Shown: piece after piece, positions 10,701-22,424 of the stretch | Numbering within the stretch: the stretch's first letter is position 1 | Layout: the number at the start of each line of letters is the position of its first letter | DNA from: Posidonia oceanica | Taxonomy: Eukaryota; Streptophyta; Magnoliopsida; Alismatales; Posidoniaceae | Length of the DNA stretch: 64,000 bases | Reading direction: 5' to 3' | Assembly: GCA_037176725.1 (NCBI GenBank) | Contig: JAZBRS010000044.1 | Span: 3,348,001 to 3,412,000 of the forward strand | Translations under genes and position numbers: made by a program | The notes under the pieces: model-generated | Databases searched by the model: none | Seen by the model: the letters and a program-made list of their open reading frames with translations, nothing else | Told to the model about the DNA's origin: nothing

Positions 10701-13700
10701 TTGAGTTTGACCTTAAAAATAAGGTTTTTGACAATGGATTCAATAGTTTTCATTTTTCCTATAAAAAAAAAGAATGGACTGTTATATAGAAACATCAAAT
10801 GTAATTTTAATAATTACGGATTGCATTACATGATTAAATTTATGTCAAGAACTTATGAGTGTGAAGTAATCACAAATTGTGAGCCTATTTGGTAGCCATT
10901 AATCATTAACCTATTAGTGATAAAAAATTGTTGAGATTTTGACTTGAAACAGCCTAACGGACGTCTGCTACATCACTACATTGATCCATAGGTTTTGCAA
11001 ACATTCGAGGCGGACGTCTGCTGGGACACTACTCCATCACAGGGATTGAGCGAACATTTGGAGATGTCTGCTGAAGAGCGACAACAGCATATTAGAAAAA
11101 TGGACGTCCGTTCCGGATGCCCGCTTTGCTTACGATAGTGGATGTCCGCTACGAGAAGGTTCTTATAAATAGTTCGTTTTACCCCGCATATATATATATA
11201 CCCTTGTATTGGAATTTTAGAGGAGAGTTTATCTTCCAACCCTTGAGAATCTTTGGTGTCAGCGGCTCTCTATTGGGTGAGGGTTTTGATATTTCTTCTC
11301 CATCAATCTGTATCTTGTACTCATCTTGATTCATAGTGAAATCTGTCTCTCTACTCCAAGGACGTAGACCTATTTGGTCAAACCTCATAAATTATTGTGC
11401 TTGCGTGTGTACTTTGATTTATTGTGGTTTTCTCTATTTGACTTTTTCCCTTTTGTCGTTTGATTCTTGTTCGTGGAGCAAAAGATGATCGATTCCCTAA
11501 CAAACTCATATCAGAGCTTTTGTTGTGGATTCTGATTTAACCACAAAGATGACGACGAAGTTCGAGATTGAGAAGTATAATCGAAACGTCAACTTCGATT
11601 TCTGGCAAATAATGATGTGCACAGTTTTGATTCAACAAGGAGTTTCAAAGGCATTGAACGAAAAGGACAATATATGGCAAGTCTCTGACTAAAGCTGGAA
11701 TCTCTCTACATGACCAAGACCCTTATCAACCGATTACATTTGAAGCAATAGTTGTTCATGCTCCAAATGGCTAAAGGTACATCCATTAAATCACATTTTG
11801 ATGAATTCAGTTTAATCATTATGGACTTAGAAAATATGATGTAAAGATTGAAAATGAAGATCAAACTCTTTTATTGCTATGTTCGTTACCATCCTCTTAC
11901 AAGCATTTCAGGGAAACTCTCATATATGGCAAAAGATGAAATATCAATGGATGATGTCAAGTCATCTCTATTCTCAAAAGATTTTATGGATAGGGAATTG
12001 ACTATTTCTAATGCCAATGATGGAAAGGCTGAAGCTTTCAATGTTAGGGGAAAAAATGTGGAACCAAATTCAGCAAACAAATCCAAAGAAAATGGCAAAT
12101 TCTATAACTACTGTAAGAAGAAAGGGTACATCATAGATGATTGCAAGAAGCTCCAGAATAAAGAAAAGGACAGCTTTAAAGGTTAGTCAGGCAAGCCCAA
12201 GGAGGATTCCGTAGAGACGAATTATGTGGAGGTAGAATGTTTAGATCGTGGCTACATGTTTATTGCCACTAACCCATATAGATTGAAAGATATTTGGATT
12301 CCAAATTCAGAGTGTACATACCACATGTCTTCCAATAGGAATTGGTTCTCTACCTATAGATCTATTGAAGGTGAAGTTGTGTTGATAGGGAATAACTCAC
12401 AGTCAAAGGCTATTGGGATAGGCACAGTTGAGTTAAGGATGCATGACGGGACAAAGGTGACACTAATAGTTGTCCGACATGTTCCAGACAATGAATCTTA
12501 TCTCCCTTGGCACTCTAGAAGCAAAAGGGTGCAAGTACTCTGCTAAAGATGGAGTATTAGTAATCACCAAGGATGGTCGTCATGTCATGTCAACAAGGAA
12601 ATCAAGAAATCTCTACAATTTATAGAAAGTACTGTTACAGGTGCTACAGCAATTGCTACCATTTTGTCATCACAAACAGATCGCACCAAGTTGTGGCATC
12701 TAAGAATGATACATTTGAACGAGAAGAGTATGACCATTCTCAGTGGAAGAGGACTTATTGATTTGTGGGATCCTTCTCGAGTCTTATCCAAAGGTGGTGC
12801 GAGATATATGTTAACATTCGTTGATGACTATTCTAGGAAGGTGTGGATTTATACTTTTAAATCCAAGGCTGAAGTGTTCAAGCACTTGAAGCAATGGAAG
12901 ACACTTAGTGAAAGGTTAACTTCTAAAAAAGATTCTGCTATTCGTTCTTCTGGTACAGACACAGATGTAGGTACTAGCAAGCTAGTGGAGCTCGAGTTGA
13001 ATTCTCATTATTCAGTAGAGTCACATTTTGACATTTTTCCTGGTTCAGAAGCAGAAGAGGAAAAAATTATTGCAGCAGATAGCATTGCAAGGAGGAGTGA
13101 ACGAAGAGTGATCAAGCCACCCTCTAGATACACAGAGTTTACGTTTGCACATACATTATCAGTAGTCAAGGAGACTTGTGATGTAGGAGAGTCAAGCAGT
13201 TTTTCAGAAGCTGTTTCATCACAAAAGTTTGTAGTGGAGTCTCTTCATACTACAGAGGCAGAGTACATGGCAGCAACAAAAGGGATTAAAGAGGCAGACA
13301 TGATGACAAAACCTCTTCCTTTGACTAAGTTCAAAGAATGTGTGAACTTGGTTGGCTTGTGCAATACGTGATATAGCCTATCTGGCAGAGAGAGATGAAG
13401 ACTGATCACAGTCATGATGCAAGAGATGGAATTTCATGTCAAGGTGGAGATTTTGACTTGAAATAGCCTGACGGACATCCATGCGAACGTCCGATACGTC
13501 ACTGCATTGATCCAGAGGTTTTGCTGACGTCTGAGGCGAATGTCAGCTAGGACACTACTCCATCACTGGGATTGAGCGAATGTCCGCTCCAGACATCCGC
13601 TGATCAACGGCATCAACACATTAGAAAAACAGACATTCGTTTCAGACGTCCACTTTGCTTACAGTTTGAAATCAGGGGTTGAGCAGACGTCCGCTATGGG

Positions 13701-16700
13701 AAGGCTTCTTATAAATGGATTCATTTTACCCCACATATATATATACTCTTGTGTTGGAATTTTAGAGGAGAGTTGATCTTCCAACCCTTCAGAATATTTT
13801 ATGCTGGCAGCTCTCTCTAGGGTGAGGATTTTGATCTTTCTTCTCTATCAATCTCTATATCATATACTCATCTTAATTCATAGTGAAATCTCTCTCTCTC
13901 TATCTCAAGGATGTAGACTTATTTGGTCAAACCTTGTAAATCCTTGTATTTACGTGTGTGCTTTGATTGGTTGTGATTTTCTCTATTTCCCTTTTGTCAT
14001 TTGATTCTTGTTCATGGAGCACAAGAGGATCGGTTCCCTAACAAAAATAAATGTATAATTTCCTTACTTAGACTTTTGAAATAAAAATGGGAATTTATTT
14101 GTTATTTGTGCAGGAAAAAATCTCTATTATTATGATGATCAATTATTAAAAAGGACCAACAACTAACATGGTTATATTTAGTATTTATCGACAATATATC
14201 TTCAATTCAATGAATAAGTCTTATTACTGGTAATACTAATGCTTATATTTGTTGAAGCAATTAGTCTCAAATATGAAGACTTACTTAGATGATTAGGAGT
14301 TGCCTTTATGATTCTAAAACCAATCAAATAAGTTACATATATTTTACTCTTGTTTATGTTTATGTATGCAAAAAGAATGGAATAGAATTGATGATTTACG
14401 TTTGTATATATACTTGCAAGTTTGCATTCAATTATTCAACAAAATCTTGCACGTATTCATCCAAAATATGAAAAACAGTAAAATGCAAAATGTTTCCATG
14501 TAAAGTTCCTTGAAAAGGACGAAGTGTTTTACATGAGAAGCTCATGAAGTAGCATTTGTACCTCGATGCTAATGGATCGTCAGACTTCTTCTCATCTTTA
14601 GCGTATGTTCATGTACTTTTTGGTCCAAAACGGAATGCATTAAAACCCTTGTTTTTTATATAATCACATTTTAAATAGAGCCACAAAATACTAACACATG
14701 CTTGCTAGTTATTTGCTTCCTTCTTAAAGTTTTCATTTCAGGATGCATCCAGACAGCAAGATAACTTGGATGAAGCAGCATCTTACATAAGAATGCTGCA
14801 GGAAAGAGTTGAGGAACTGAAGCAAAAGAAGCAAATGGGTGTGGCAAGTGATAGTTGCGCAGTGCAGCATTTTGAAGCACCTATAGTTGAAATAAGGGAA
14901 TTGGAGTATTCCACAATTGAGATCCTTATACTATGTGCGCAGAATAAGAGGTTTGTTCTCTATGAAGCCATCAAAATTGTTGAGGAAGAAGGTGCAAAAG
15001 TTATCAATGCAACCTCCACAACTGTGGGTGGGAATGTCATCTGCACAATCCATTCACAAGTAAGTTCTTCGCCTTCATCCACATGCTCATCCTCCACAAG
15101 CTTAGTTGGTATTGTGTGCAAGTTTGGAAAGGATTCCTATGAAGCAGTTTTTGCATAAATTTGAAATTTCTATCGATAGTTTCCGAATGTTTGTTGCACA
15201 TTGTGTGTGACAAGATATCTATCCACACAATCCATTCGCAGCATAGGGAACACAAGTGAAAAATGATTAAGTTTATATGTACATCAATTTTGGACAACAC
15301 AAATGCATAAAAATAATTTTAAAAATAACTAAATTTTAAAAACGTATACAACTTCTTGAGAATATTTTGAATTCTAAAATGCAATACAAAGTACGAAAAT
15401 AAAGTATTAACTTCCATGAGCATGTTGTTTATGTGAGATTAACTGTCATTTGTAAGTTTCATATCTAACTTCTATATCTAATTTAATTTATTGTCATACC
15501 ACCTGTCTAATATCGTTCTTTCTAGTCTTCAATCTAAACTATAAGTAAGAAATAATGATTGTATTTTTTTATAGGAAAATTTTCTATTGCGGTCAGTCGC
15601 TAGCGGTCCTAACCTAGCAATAATGTTTTTGCATGAAAAATACTAGGGAACCAAAAAAATACTACGGCACTGGAAAAAAAATTGAAAAAATAATAGGAAA
15701 AAACCAAAAAATAACAAAACATTGGGACCTGGAAACAAACGAAAAAAAATTGTAGGAACCAAAAAAAAGAGTGGAGCATTGGAGGGTATGGAGCTTAGTA
15801 GAAATGCTCTCTTTTTTTATAAATCATGAAATATAAAAAAAAGTAAAAGTGTTAACAGTAGCTGAGTACTTACTTGCTAACATATTTATATTTGTCTGGA
15901 TATTAGAGGAAAACTCGAAGTACGAGTATTTCGTCTATAAAAAATGTGGAAAAAATTGTAGAACTTGGTTTTTATTCAAAAACAATCTATTAAAATTTAT
16001 AACGCTTTTATAAACATGGATCCAAAAAATACACATCAATATATAAGTGAACTTTCACAATCTTATGGGAAAAAAGAATAAATTCTAAGCAATCCATAAT
16101 TCATAAAAACAAAGAGCCAACATTGAGATATGAAATTTTTATTTTTATGGATTCTAAGCAATCTATAAATAAAGTTTAGAATAGTAAAATTTTAATTTAA
16201 TGGTTGTGATCTAACGAAGAATTATAAATCATAAATATGCACATAAATAATTTATGATTGACAAAAAATATGATTTTAATATTTATTATAAATTGTTTTA
16301 TAAATATAAAAATTACCAAGTATACAAAATGTCCTTTTTAATATGATATGCAAAGACCAGATACATTAAAAATGAGAAATTATTTGACTCATTCAATTTT
16401 TCTTCTTCTGTTATTTATTTATTGAGAGGCGTTGATGGAGGAGGGAAATTAGAAAATATTCATCATTAAAAGGAAAAATATTCTCTCTCTCACGTGCTTT
16501 CTATAGTTTTCTAATTTATAAAAGCTATGGATGAAAATTTTCCACCTATTCATACATATATAAAGAGAGACAGATGATAGAGGAAAATTAAGAAACAATG
16601 TAACTAAAAGAATAAAAGGAAAAATCTTCACTCTATCTGTCTTTAATTTTGTGGTTTATGGAAAATAATAGATGGAAGTTTTTCATAGAGAGAGAGAGAG

Positions 16701-17504
16701 AAAGGGGGGAAGGGAGAGAGAGAGATGTAAGGTAGAGTGGAGAAAAACTAAGATTAATTAATAGAATAAAAGGAAAAACTTAAGGAAGCTAGTCCTAATT
16801 GAGGAATTCAAAATTTGAAAAGTTAATAAATAAATTCAAAAAACATGAGTGTAGAAGTGAGTTCTTTCCTTGCCACTCCTTGAAACACATCCTCACTTAG
16901 TATAATAGTAAGATACCATTAACGATCTTATTTAATAACTATAGCATCTCAGCTCTATTGATTGTATTAATTCAGAACAAAACAGTGTCAATGTAATCGC
17001 AAGAAGTCAACTGAGAAGAACAATAGTTTTGTAGTTATTTTTTTCCTAAACTACTATAAAGGATTGTTAGTGCACATAGATTTGGAGAGAAAAGAAACAA
17101 GGAAAATGTTTTTCCTTTCTACCAATGATTTCCTTAGTGTTTGTGCATCACAAAGAAATGAAAATCATTGATTCTAAGATACAAAGAGTCATGTGTATCT
17201 CATTGTCCACCTCAAACGATAGAATTTGGGAGGGAGATTTTTTACATGACATGTAGTAACACAAGAAAATTACTCAAAAGAAAATAAATACTATTTTTTT
17301 TCCATGGAAAATACATTCCCTTTGACCATAGGATTTCTTTTTTTTTTCGCTTTCGTGCCATTGACACCCCTTTGAATTTCATAGGAAAAACTAGTTGTTT
17401 GCATAAATTAATCTAGTTTTTACTATCTCTTGTAGGTCACTGTCCCTAGAATTGGTTTGGAGGTATCAAAGGTATCACAGAGGTTAAAGAACTTGATGCT
17501 TTGA
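7772..17504 (+). CDS. bHLH162-like transcription factor, three exons (unit 1)
   Basis: Exons are 7772-7906, 14742-15059 and 17436-17504, joined by phase-0 GT-AG introns of 6835 and 2376 bp, giving 173 residues. Exon 1 carries the basic/helix-1 motif ERKTVEKNRRLQMKNLCLKL and the start of the loop. Exon 2 opens with DASRQQDNLDEAASYIRMLQ (helix 2), then ERVEELKQKKQ and the ACT-like C-terminal region (EIRELEYSTIEILILCAQ onward). Exon 3 gives VTVPRIGLEVSKVSQRLKNL and stops. Order and length fit plant bHLH162-type proteins, nuclear factors predicted to dimerise through the HLH. Position 5 of the basic region is Thr rather than His, as in that subgroup, so classical E-box binding is uncertain. The ATG at 7772 is the first in frame. 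Intron 1 contains two MITEs and a Copia element. All splice sites and frames are intact. Confidence 0.85.
8713..9162. mobile_element. MITE with long imperfect terminal inverted repeats (unit 1)
   Basis: The left end (AAAAACAATCGAAATTGTAG ... ATTATTTGCATAC, 8715-8795) matches the reverse complement of the right end (9075-9160) over roughly 75-80 bases with scattered mismatches. The 450-bp size, AT-rich interior and lack of coding sequence fit a miniature inverted-repeat element, possibly Mutator-like because of the long arms. A target duplication is not clear. It lies in bHLH intron 1. Confidence 0.55.
9763..10337. mobile_element. hAT-like MITE, TAGGCCT termini (unit 1)
   Basis: It begins TAGGCCTGTAAATGGGG and ends with the inverted form (CCTCATTTATAGGCCTA). 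The 8 bp on each side, tgtatggt and tgtgtggc, match at six positions, as expected for an old hAT-type 8-bp target duplication. The 575-bp interior is non-coding. It lies in bHLH intron 1, between the other MITE and the Copia element. Confidence 0.55.
11163..11171 (+). promoter_or_regulatory. TATA box in Copia 5' LTR (unit 1)
   Basis: TTATAAATA lies about 340 bp before the LTR end, where a Copia U3/R boundary is expected. Upstream, at 10960-11145, there are several repeats of GGACGTCYGCT or close variants with an ACGT core, a typical bZIP-type site. This could be the old LTR promoter, pointing in the same direction as the host bHLH gene. Confidence 0.5.
11549..13371 (+). pseudogene. Copia gag-pol remnant (unit 1)
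   Basis: Pieces in order: a Gag start (MTTKFEIEKYNRNVNFDFWQ) ending in a stop; a Gag C-terminal zinc knuckle reduced to FYNYCKKKGYIIDDC, with the first Cys and the His both replaced by Tyr; a protease segment with NSE in place of the catalytic DSG; the integrase N-terminal segment LWHLRMIHLNEKSMTILSGR followed by GARYMLTFVDDYSRKVWIY; then a jump to the RNase H tail (TTEAEYMAATKG, ADMMTKPLPLTKF). The integrase core and reverse transcriptase are deleted. Frames are broken at about 11691, 12186 and 12545. It is non-functional. Confidence 0.85.
15060..17435 (+). other. bHLH intron 2 (unit 1), no gene seen
   Basis: A 2.4 kb intron from donor GTAAGT (15060) to acceptor TTGTAG (17435). It is AT-rich, with A/T homopolymers at 15600-15850, a (GA)n tract at 16690-16730 and CT-rich runs near 16480. 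I saw no open frame or element ends I could define. Confidence 0.55.
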
Positions 17505-18531
17505 TCATTAATTATTCATTGACTACCTAGTGAGCCACTACATACATGCTGTGTAACTTGAGCCATGCTTTGGTTAGAAAATATGAAGTAGAAGGTAAAC
17601 ATACAAGGGTCACGCCAAAACGATGATTACTACCCTTATTTAGAACCATTGTTGGTTTTTTATGGTTTGTACCTAGTGCATGGGTGTATCACCTTCTCAT
17701 ATTGGTCTATTCAGTGTAACATTACCTTACTGTTTGGATAGTTAGGAATGGTTTCCATTACAAGTTCCTAAATGTTGTTGCATGGATACATGAAGTTGTG
17801 GCCATAATAAAGAGATGGACCTGTTTTGAATTTTTATTAAGAAAGATACTACAAATAAACTACAATATTGTATTGAAGTGGTTCTTGAAAAAATGGGTTG
17901 TCTTTTTTTTCCTTTCTTTGAGATTGTTACATTTTTCCATCTTTAAACCTATGTCCTATTTTTTTCAAATGATATGAACTAAGTTGATATCATCAAAAAA
18001 AATAGTCTAAGTTGATCATGAAGGACTGATCGTAGTTGTGTCAGAAGAAAAAGGAATTCTTACTTAGGTACCGTTGTCAAGTAGCGTACTTGCCCATATG
18101 CCTTCAGATAACACTAATTTATCGATGTGCCCTCACAAAATTAGACGTTATACTCTAATACCCTCACCGTTACCTTCCTTCACCTAACCCAAGTTAAACG
18201 TCTAACCCTAGATGTTAAATTACTAACCTACCCCTTTTTAAAAAACTTAACTCTAAAAGCAACCCAACTTACAACTTAACCATCTCCCTCTTCCTCTGCC
18301 TACCTCCTTTTTCTGAAATACGCTGACTCTAATCAACCATCATCGTAACCACAAAATGAAGTTTGTGAGGGCATATAAGCAAAGATATTATAGTCATTCA
18401 ACATGCAGATAATGGAGTAAACTAATGTTATATCATGGTTGTTAACTACAAGGGCATTGGTGACAAGGCTTTTATTTTATAAGGTCAGATCGATAAATAG
18501 GTGTTATCTGATCTTAGTAGACTACAAAGGA
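17505..18531. other. Region downstream of bHLH (unit 1), no gene seen
   Basis: The presumed 3' UTR and flanking DNA of the bHLH gene. It is AT-rich with no protein-like frame. I see no defined polyadenylation signal or transposon end in it. Confidence 0.4.
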
Positions 18532-18750
18532 TGCGTTTGGGTACACCGGCTTCTGCTCCCAAAGTAATGAGAAGCGTCAAATGCAAGATTTGGCTGCTTC
18601 CAGTGGCTTCTTGATTTCATAAAGAAAGTCAACTTCCTGAGAAGCAAAAACGAAAGCAGGAGTGACTTCTAGAAACTACATTTGGGTGGCCTATGAGCTA
18701 CGATATGGCTTTCACACAGGAGAAGCTGCTAGAAACGATACCCAAACCCA
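18532..18750. mobile_element. Small MITE, TGCGTTTGGGTA termini (unit 1)
   Basis: A 219-bp non-coding stretch bounded by TGCGTTTGGGTAC and its imperfect inverse GATACCCAAACCCA, with AGAAGC/GCTTCT motifs repeated inside. This is typical of hAT-like plant MITEs. A target duplication could not be assigned. Confidence 0.45.
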
Positions 18751-18846
18751 CCCAAAGTAGACTCCTTTTGTACAAGTAAAAGACATAGGCTATCCCAAAG
18801 TGATCACTGAAGTAGACTGCATCCTAGGTAAAAGCCAGCAAATAAT

Positions 18847-19135
18847 GGTCTATATGGTTGAGATTTCTCACCCTTTTCCTTATTTGTTTAATATTATTTT
18901 GCAAGTGCATAATTTGTGATTCTTCTAGAATAGGAAGAAAGGACAATTCTAGGAGAATTCAAGACGTAAGAATCTTGATTTTGATAAAGTTTTTACATTT
19001 TTTGAATCTAAAAAGACAATTAAAAAAAGCTTTTTGTTCAGATTGTGAGATTTTGTTTATTATATTGGTATTTTAATTCATTTAAAAATAGTATGGACGA
19101 GAATCTTGACGTTGAGAATCTCAACCAAACGGACC
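18847..19135. mobile_element. Small MITE, TGGTTGAGATT termini (unit 1)
   Basis: The left end GGTCTATATGGTTGAGATT and the inverted right end GGTCCGTTTGGTTGAGATT match at 16 of 19 positions. The 289-bp interior is AT-rich and non-coding, although a short artificial frame runs through it. Confidence 0.55.
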
Positions 19136-20208
19136 TTAATTACGAATATCACAAAAGTAGACCTTTCTATCATGTGAAAGTCCAAGTTAGTTTGGAATTC
19201 TAGTAGACTTTCCTATTGTTTTATGTAAGGTCTGTAGAATTGAAACATGTGGAAGTCTAATATAGTTTTAGATTCTAATTCTTAGAAAATAGTGTAACTT
19301 TCATTAGAACGAGACCTATTACTAAGACATTTAAATGACTCCATGTTTTTTCTTCACTACCTTAGCAATGATTTTAGATAGCTATGATAAAGATTCCAAA
19401 GAACCTTGATGAAAGAACTCAAAGGGATCTTCTTACCTATTGGTGCTCCCTCTGAGCTTTAAATTCTTATTCTCAATGCATATGGAGACCCTTAATTATT
19501 CTTATAGTTGACATATTAATACTAACTCCTTAAGTTTATAATTGAAAGGCATTATCATGTTCCCTACACGATGCATGAGCTGCCTACCATTTTAAGATCA
19601 GAATTTCAATTCAACTAACCAAAGTGCTCATGCGGTGGCCTCATAACAATAATAAACTTAGCCTCCATAAGAGTAGATGTGAAAATGAGTTGCTTCACAC
19701 TCCTATGAAATGACACCTTCGACAAATAGAAAAATGATGTTGCCTCTCCTCTTCTTGATCTTCACTGAGTGGACATGCATATATGGAGCTCCTCAAGGTA
19801 GATAGGCTAGAGCCATGGCCAAAGAAACAAGAGATCACCAATGACTCGAGTGAGGAATCCTTTGACACTCAAATTAGATTACGATAGATGGTGGAATCAA
19901 AGATAGGCCCTACTTGAGAGGTAGAGCTATGCTTGGCGAGCAAGTGAGATGGAAGCCTAGATCCCTAAGACGACATGGAATCCTAGTTTGAGAATCCACT
20001 ATTCTCCAACCTAGTTTCCTAATGATCTTCGAGTTGTACGAATTTGATCTCTAGTGGCCCAACCTCTCAATATTATAGGACCATGAAGGGTTCTGGACCT
20101 CGGAACTCCATGGTTGTTGCCTCCCCAAAATTGGTGACTCCTCCATTTGGTAGTTATTGGAGAGATTTTGACATGTTGTCACTGGAAGAGCTCATGGTCA
20201 CATCTTTG
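19136..20208. other. Intergenic DNA (unit 1), no gene seen
   Basis: About 1.1 kb with no supported coding sequence. Short frames show no codon bias or recognisable domain. I did not find element termini here. Confidence 0.35.
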
Positions 20209-20451
20209 ACTGCGTTTGTTCCATGGCTCCCATAGCTCCCACAATAGCCAAGTGGGTCCCACATGTGGTTTCTTCAAACAAACAACACGACTTGGGAGCG
20301 CGTGTGGAAGATTTTTTGACTCTTGTTACTGTAGAACAATGAAGAAAGTTGGGAGCTATAAAATGCAACTCCCATGAGAGCTGTTATAAAAGTTGCTACA
20401 GTGTCAGCTTTCATGGGTTAGGTTCTTTGCAAATTTTCGAAACAAACGCAC
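20209..20451. mobile_element. Small MITE, TGCGTTTGTT termini (unit 1)
   Basis: A perfect 10-bp inverted pair, TGCGTTTGTT (20211) and AACAAACGCA (ending 20450), flanked on both sides by TCTTTG. The interior carries the inverted motifs GGCTCCCATAGCTCCCA and TGGGAGCTAT. The size of about 243 bp and the lack of coding sequence fit a hAT-like MITE. Confidence 0.5.
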
Positions 20452-22424
20452 TCTTTGTGTCAAAAGTATCAGATCTCCACCATGATGGTAAATCACCCCT
20501 AGGAAGAAGGTATTTGAGTTACATCACCTTTAAGCTCAATGGCTGGCTAACATACGAATGGAAAAGGTGGTGAAGTTCCTGATCAAGCTCTCACCTCTAT
20601 ACCCAACTGATCTCTTGAAGAGAAAGAATTTCTAGAGGATCAAATTAATGTGGAAGTGGCAACCTTTCAAGGGGATTGATGTGGAGGCTCCACTAGAGTT
20701 CAAAAACCCAAAGCTTAAACCTGTAGACATTGACAAGCCTAGATTGACTCTATTAAACATGATAGCAATGTCTTAAGTGACTTTTGAGCTCACGATCAAC
20801 ATGTTGGCACATACAATTTCCCAACTAGATAGTTATACAGGATTTAATTGATACTCCTTCTAACACCTAGGGTCTCTGTGGTGGAGGCGCGGGTACCAAG
20901 CGCGTAATTCGTATTCCAGATGTGGATTCCTGGTGCATATTGCTAGCATGGATTTTGGGCAAATTCTAATAGTTTAGAATCCAAAGCTATTGTTTTGGGA
21001 CTGAATTCCCACTTAGTTGGATTTTGGTGATCGAGTTGGGATCCACACGCGGGGGGCTTCTTTAAGAAGCCGAGAGAGTTCGAGAAGGAGAGAAGAAGAA
21101 GAAAATCAGAGAGGAGGAGGAAGAACTGAGAGAGAGGGGGGAGTGTCTGTGGGAGAGGAGGACACCCGCCATTCACCGCCACTGCTTGCCATTCCTATCG
21201 TGCTACTGCTGCTGCCGTTGTCATGACGTCGAAGGGTCGCCGTCGTCGGAGTGTCACTGCTCGCGTGTCGGGCTACTATGACCAAGCGAGCGTGGGAGTC
21301 GATCCTTAATGAACGGTACGTGCTCTACCTAGGCTATTCCTTGCTCCTTAAGCATTTAATTGTGTTGATTGTGCTTGGGATCCTACAAGAGGGATCGAGG
21401 TGCGATAGTGAGGTCGCGTGGGTGATGAGTTCCCACGAGTAAACCCATCCACTTGTGTGATTTTTGGCCAATTCTTCGGTGAATCGGTTTGTGTGATGCT
21501 TGGATGTGTGATTTGTGGTTTGGATTCTTATTTCCCTCGAGTTTTGTTCTCATTTCACCGTTTAAAGCAGGTTTCTACCCTTTGGGGATGGGCTGTGTGT
21601 GCCCTGCACCCTCATGCCAACTATTTGGCCTGAGACGCATAATGGGCGCGCGTATTGCCCACGCGTATTGGATGCATGGACCACGGGCACGTATTAGCAG
21701 CACAGCCCCTGGATAGTAGGATTCAGCACTACTAGAAAAACAGGAAATCGCGAGGACGTATGTCCTCGCAAAGTCCTTGCTAATGGCCTTCACGATGACA
21801 TCGCGAGGACATTGCGAGGACAGAAGGTCCTCACAAAATGTTACATCGTTAAAAGACATTTGCGAGTAACTATCCTAGCGAAGACCTCGCAAACTTTCTC
21901 GTTAGGACTTAACATGAAAATAAAGTCCTCACAATGTCTCCACTATTTCCTCACAATTTACACGCTATTTCCTGGCAAAAATTAAAAATAAAAATAAAAA
22001 TTTCGAGGACTTTTGCGCAAAGTCCTCGTGAGATATAAAAAAAATTAAAAATAAAATAAAAATTCCTGTTAGACACATATTTCATATCAACAACGCTTCC
22101 ACACCGCCATAATAAGAGAAATTTAAAACAAAATTAGTACCAACTCAAATTAGGTACATATGAACTAGTAGAAAAGTAAGCAAACAAATAAAAAGCAAAA
22201 AAATATATAATCATCATTCAAAAAGAAATAAAATGAACACGTCAAACCATGGTTTAGATTCATTCACAAAAGGAGACTGATGAATTGGCATATGCAAGCT
22301 CCAGAGTCCAGAGTAACTTGGAAATACCTCTAGAAATTGCTTCTGTTTGCAAGATGTTGAATAGAAATAGCTTATGCTCTTCTGAATGCAACATTACTCT
22401 ATAGATAACTTGACACCTATAATC

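Larger units (their letters stand above)
10929..14043 (+). mobile_element. Degenerate Copia LTR retrotransposon (unit 1)
   Basis: The 5' LTR is 10929-11502 (TGTTGAGATTTTGACTTG ... CCCTAACA) and the 3' LTR is about 13450-14043. The 5-bp target duplication AAAAT is at 10924-10928 and 14044-14048. A primer-binding-like site, TCATATCAGAGCTT, follows the 5' LTR. The polypurine tract AAGGTGGAGAT abuts the 3' LTR, whose first nine bases appear lost between GAGAT repeats. The LTRs differ at many positions, so this is an old insertion. The interior lacks reverse transcriptase, the integrase core and most of RNase H, so it could move only in trans. It sits sense-oriented in bHLH intron 1. Confidence 0.9.
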
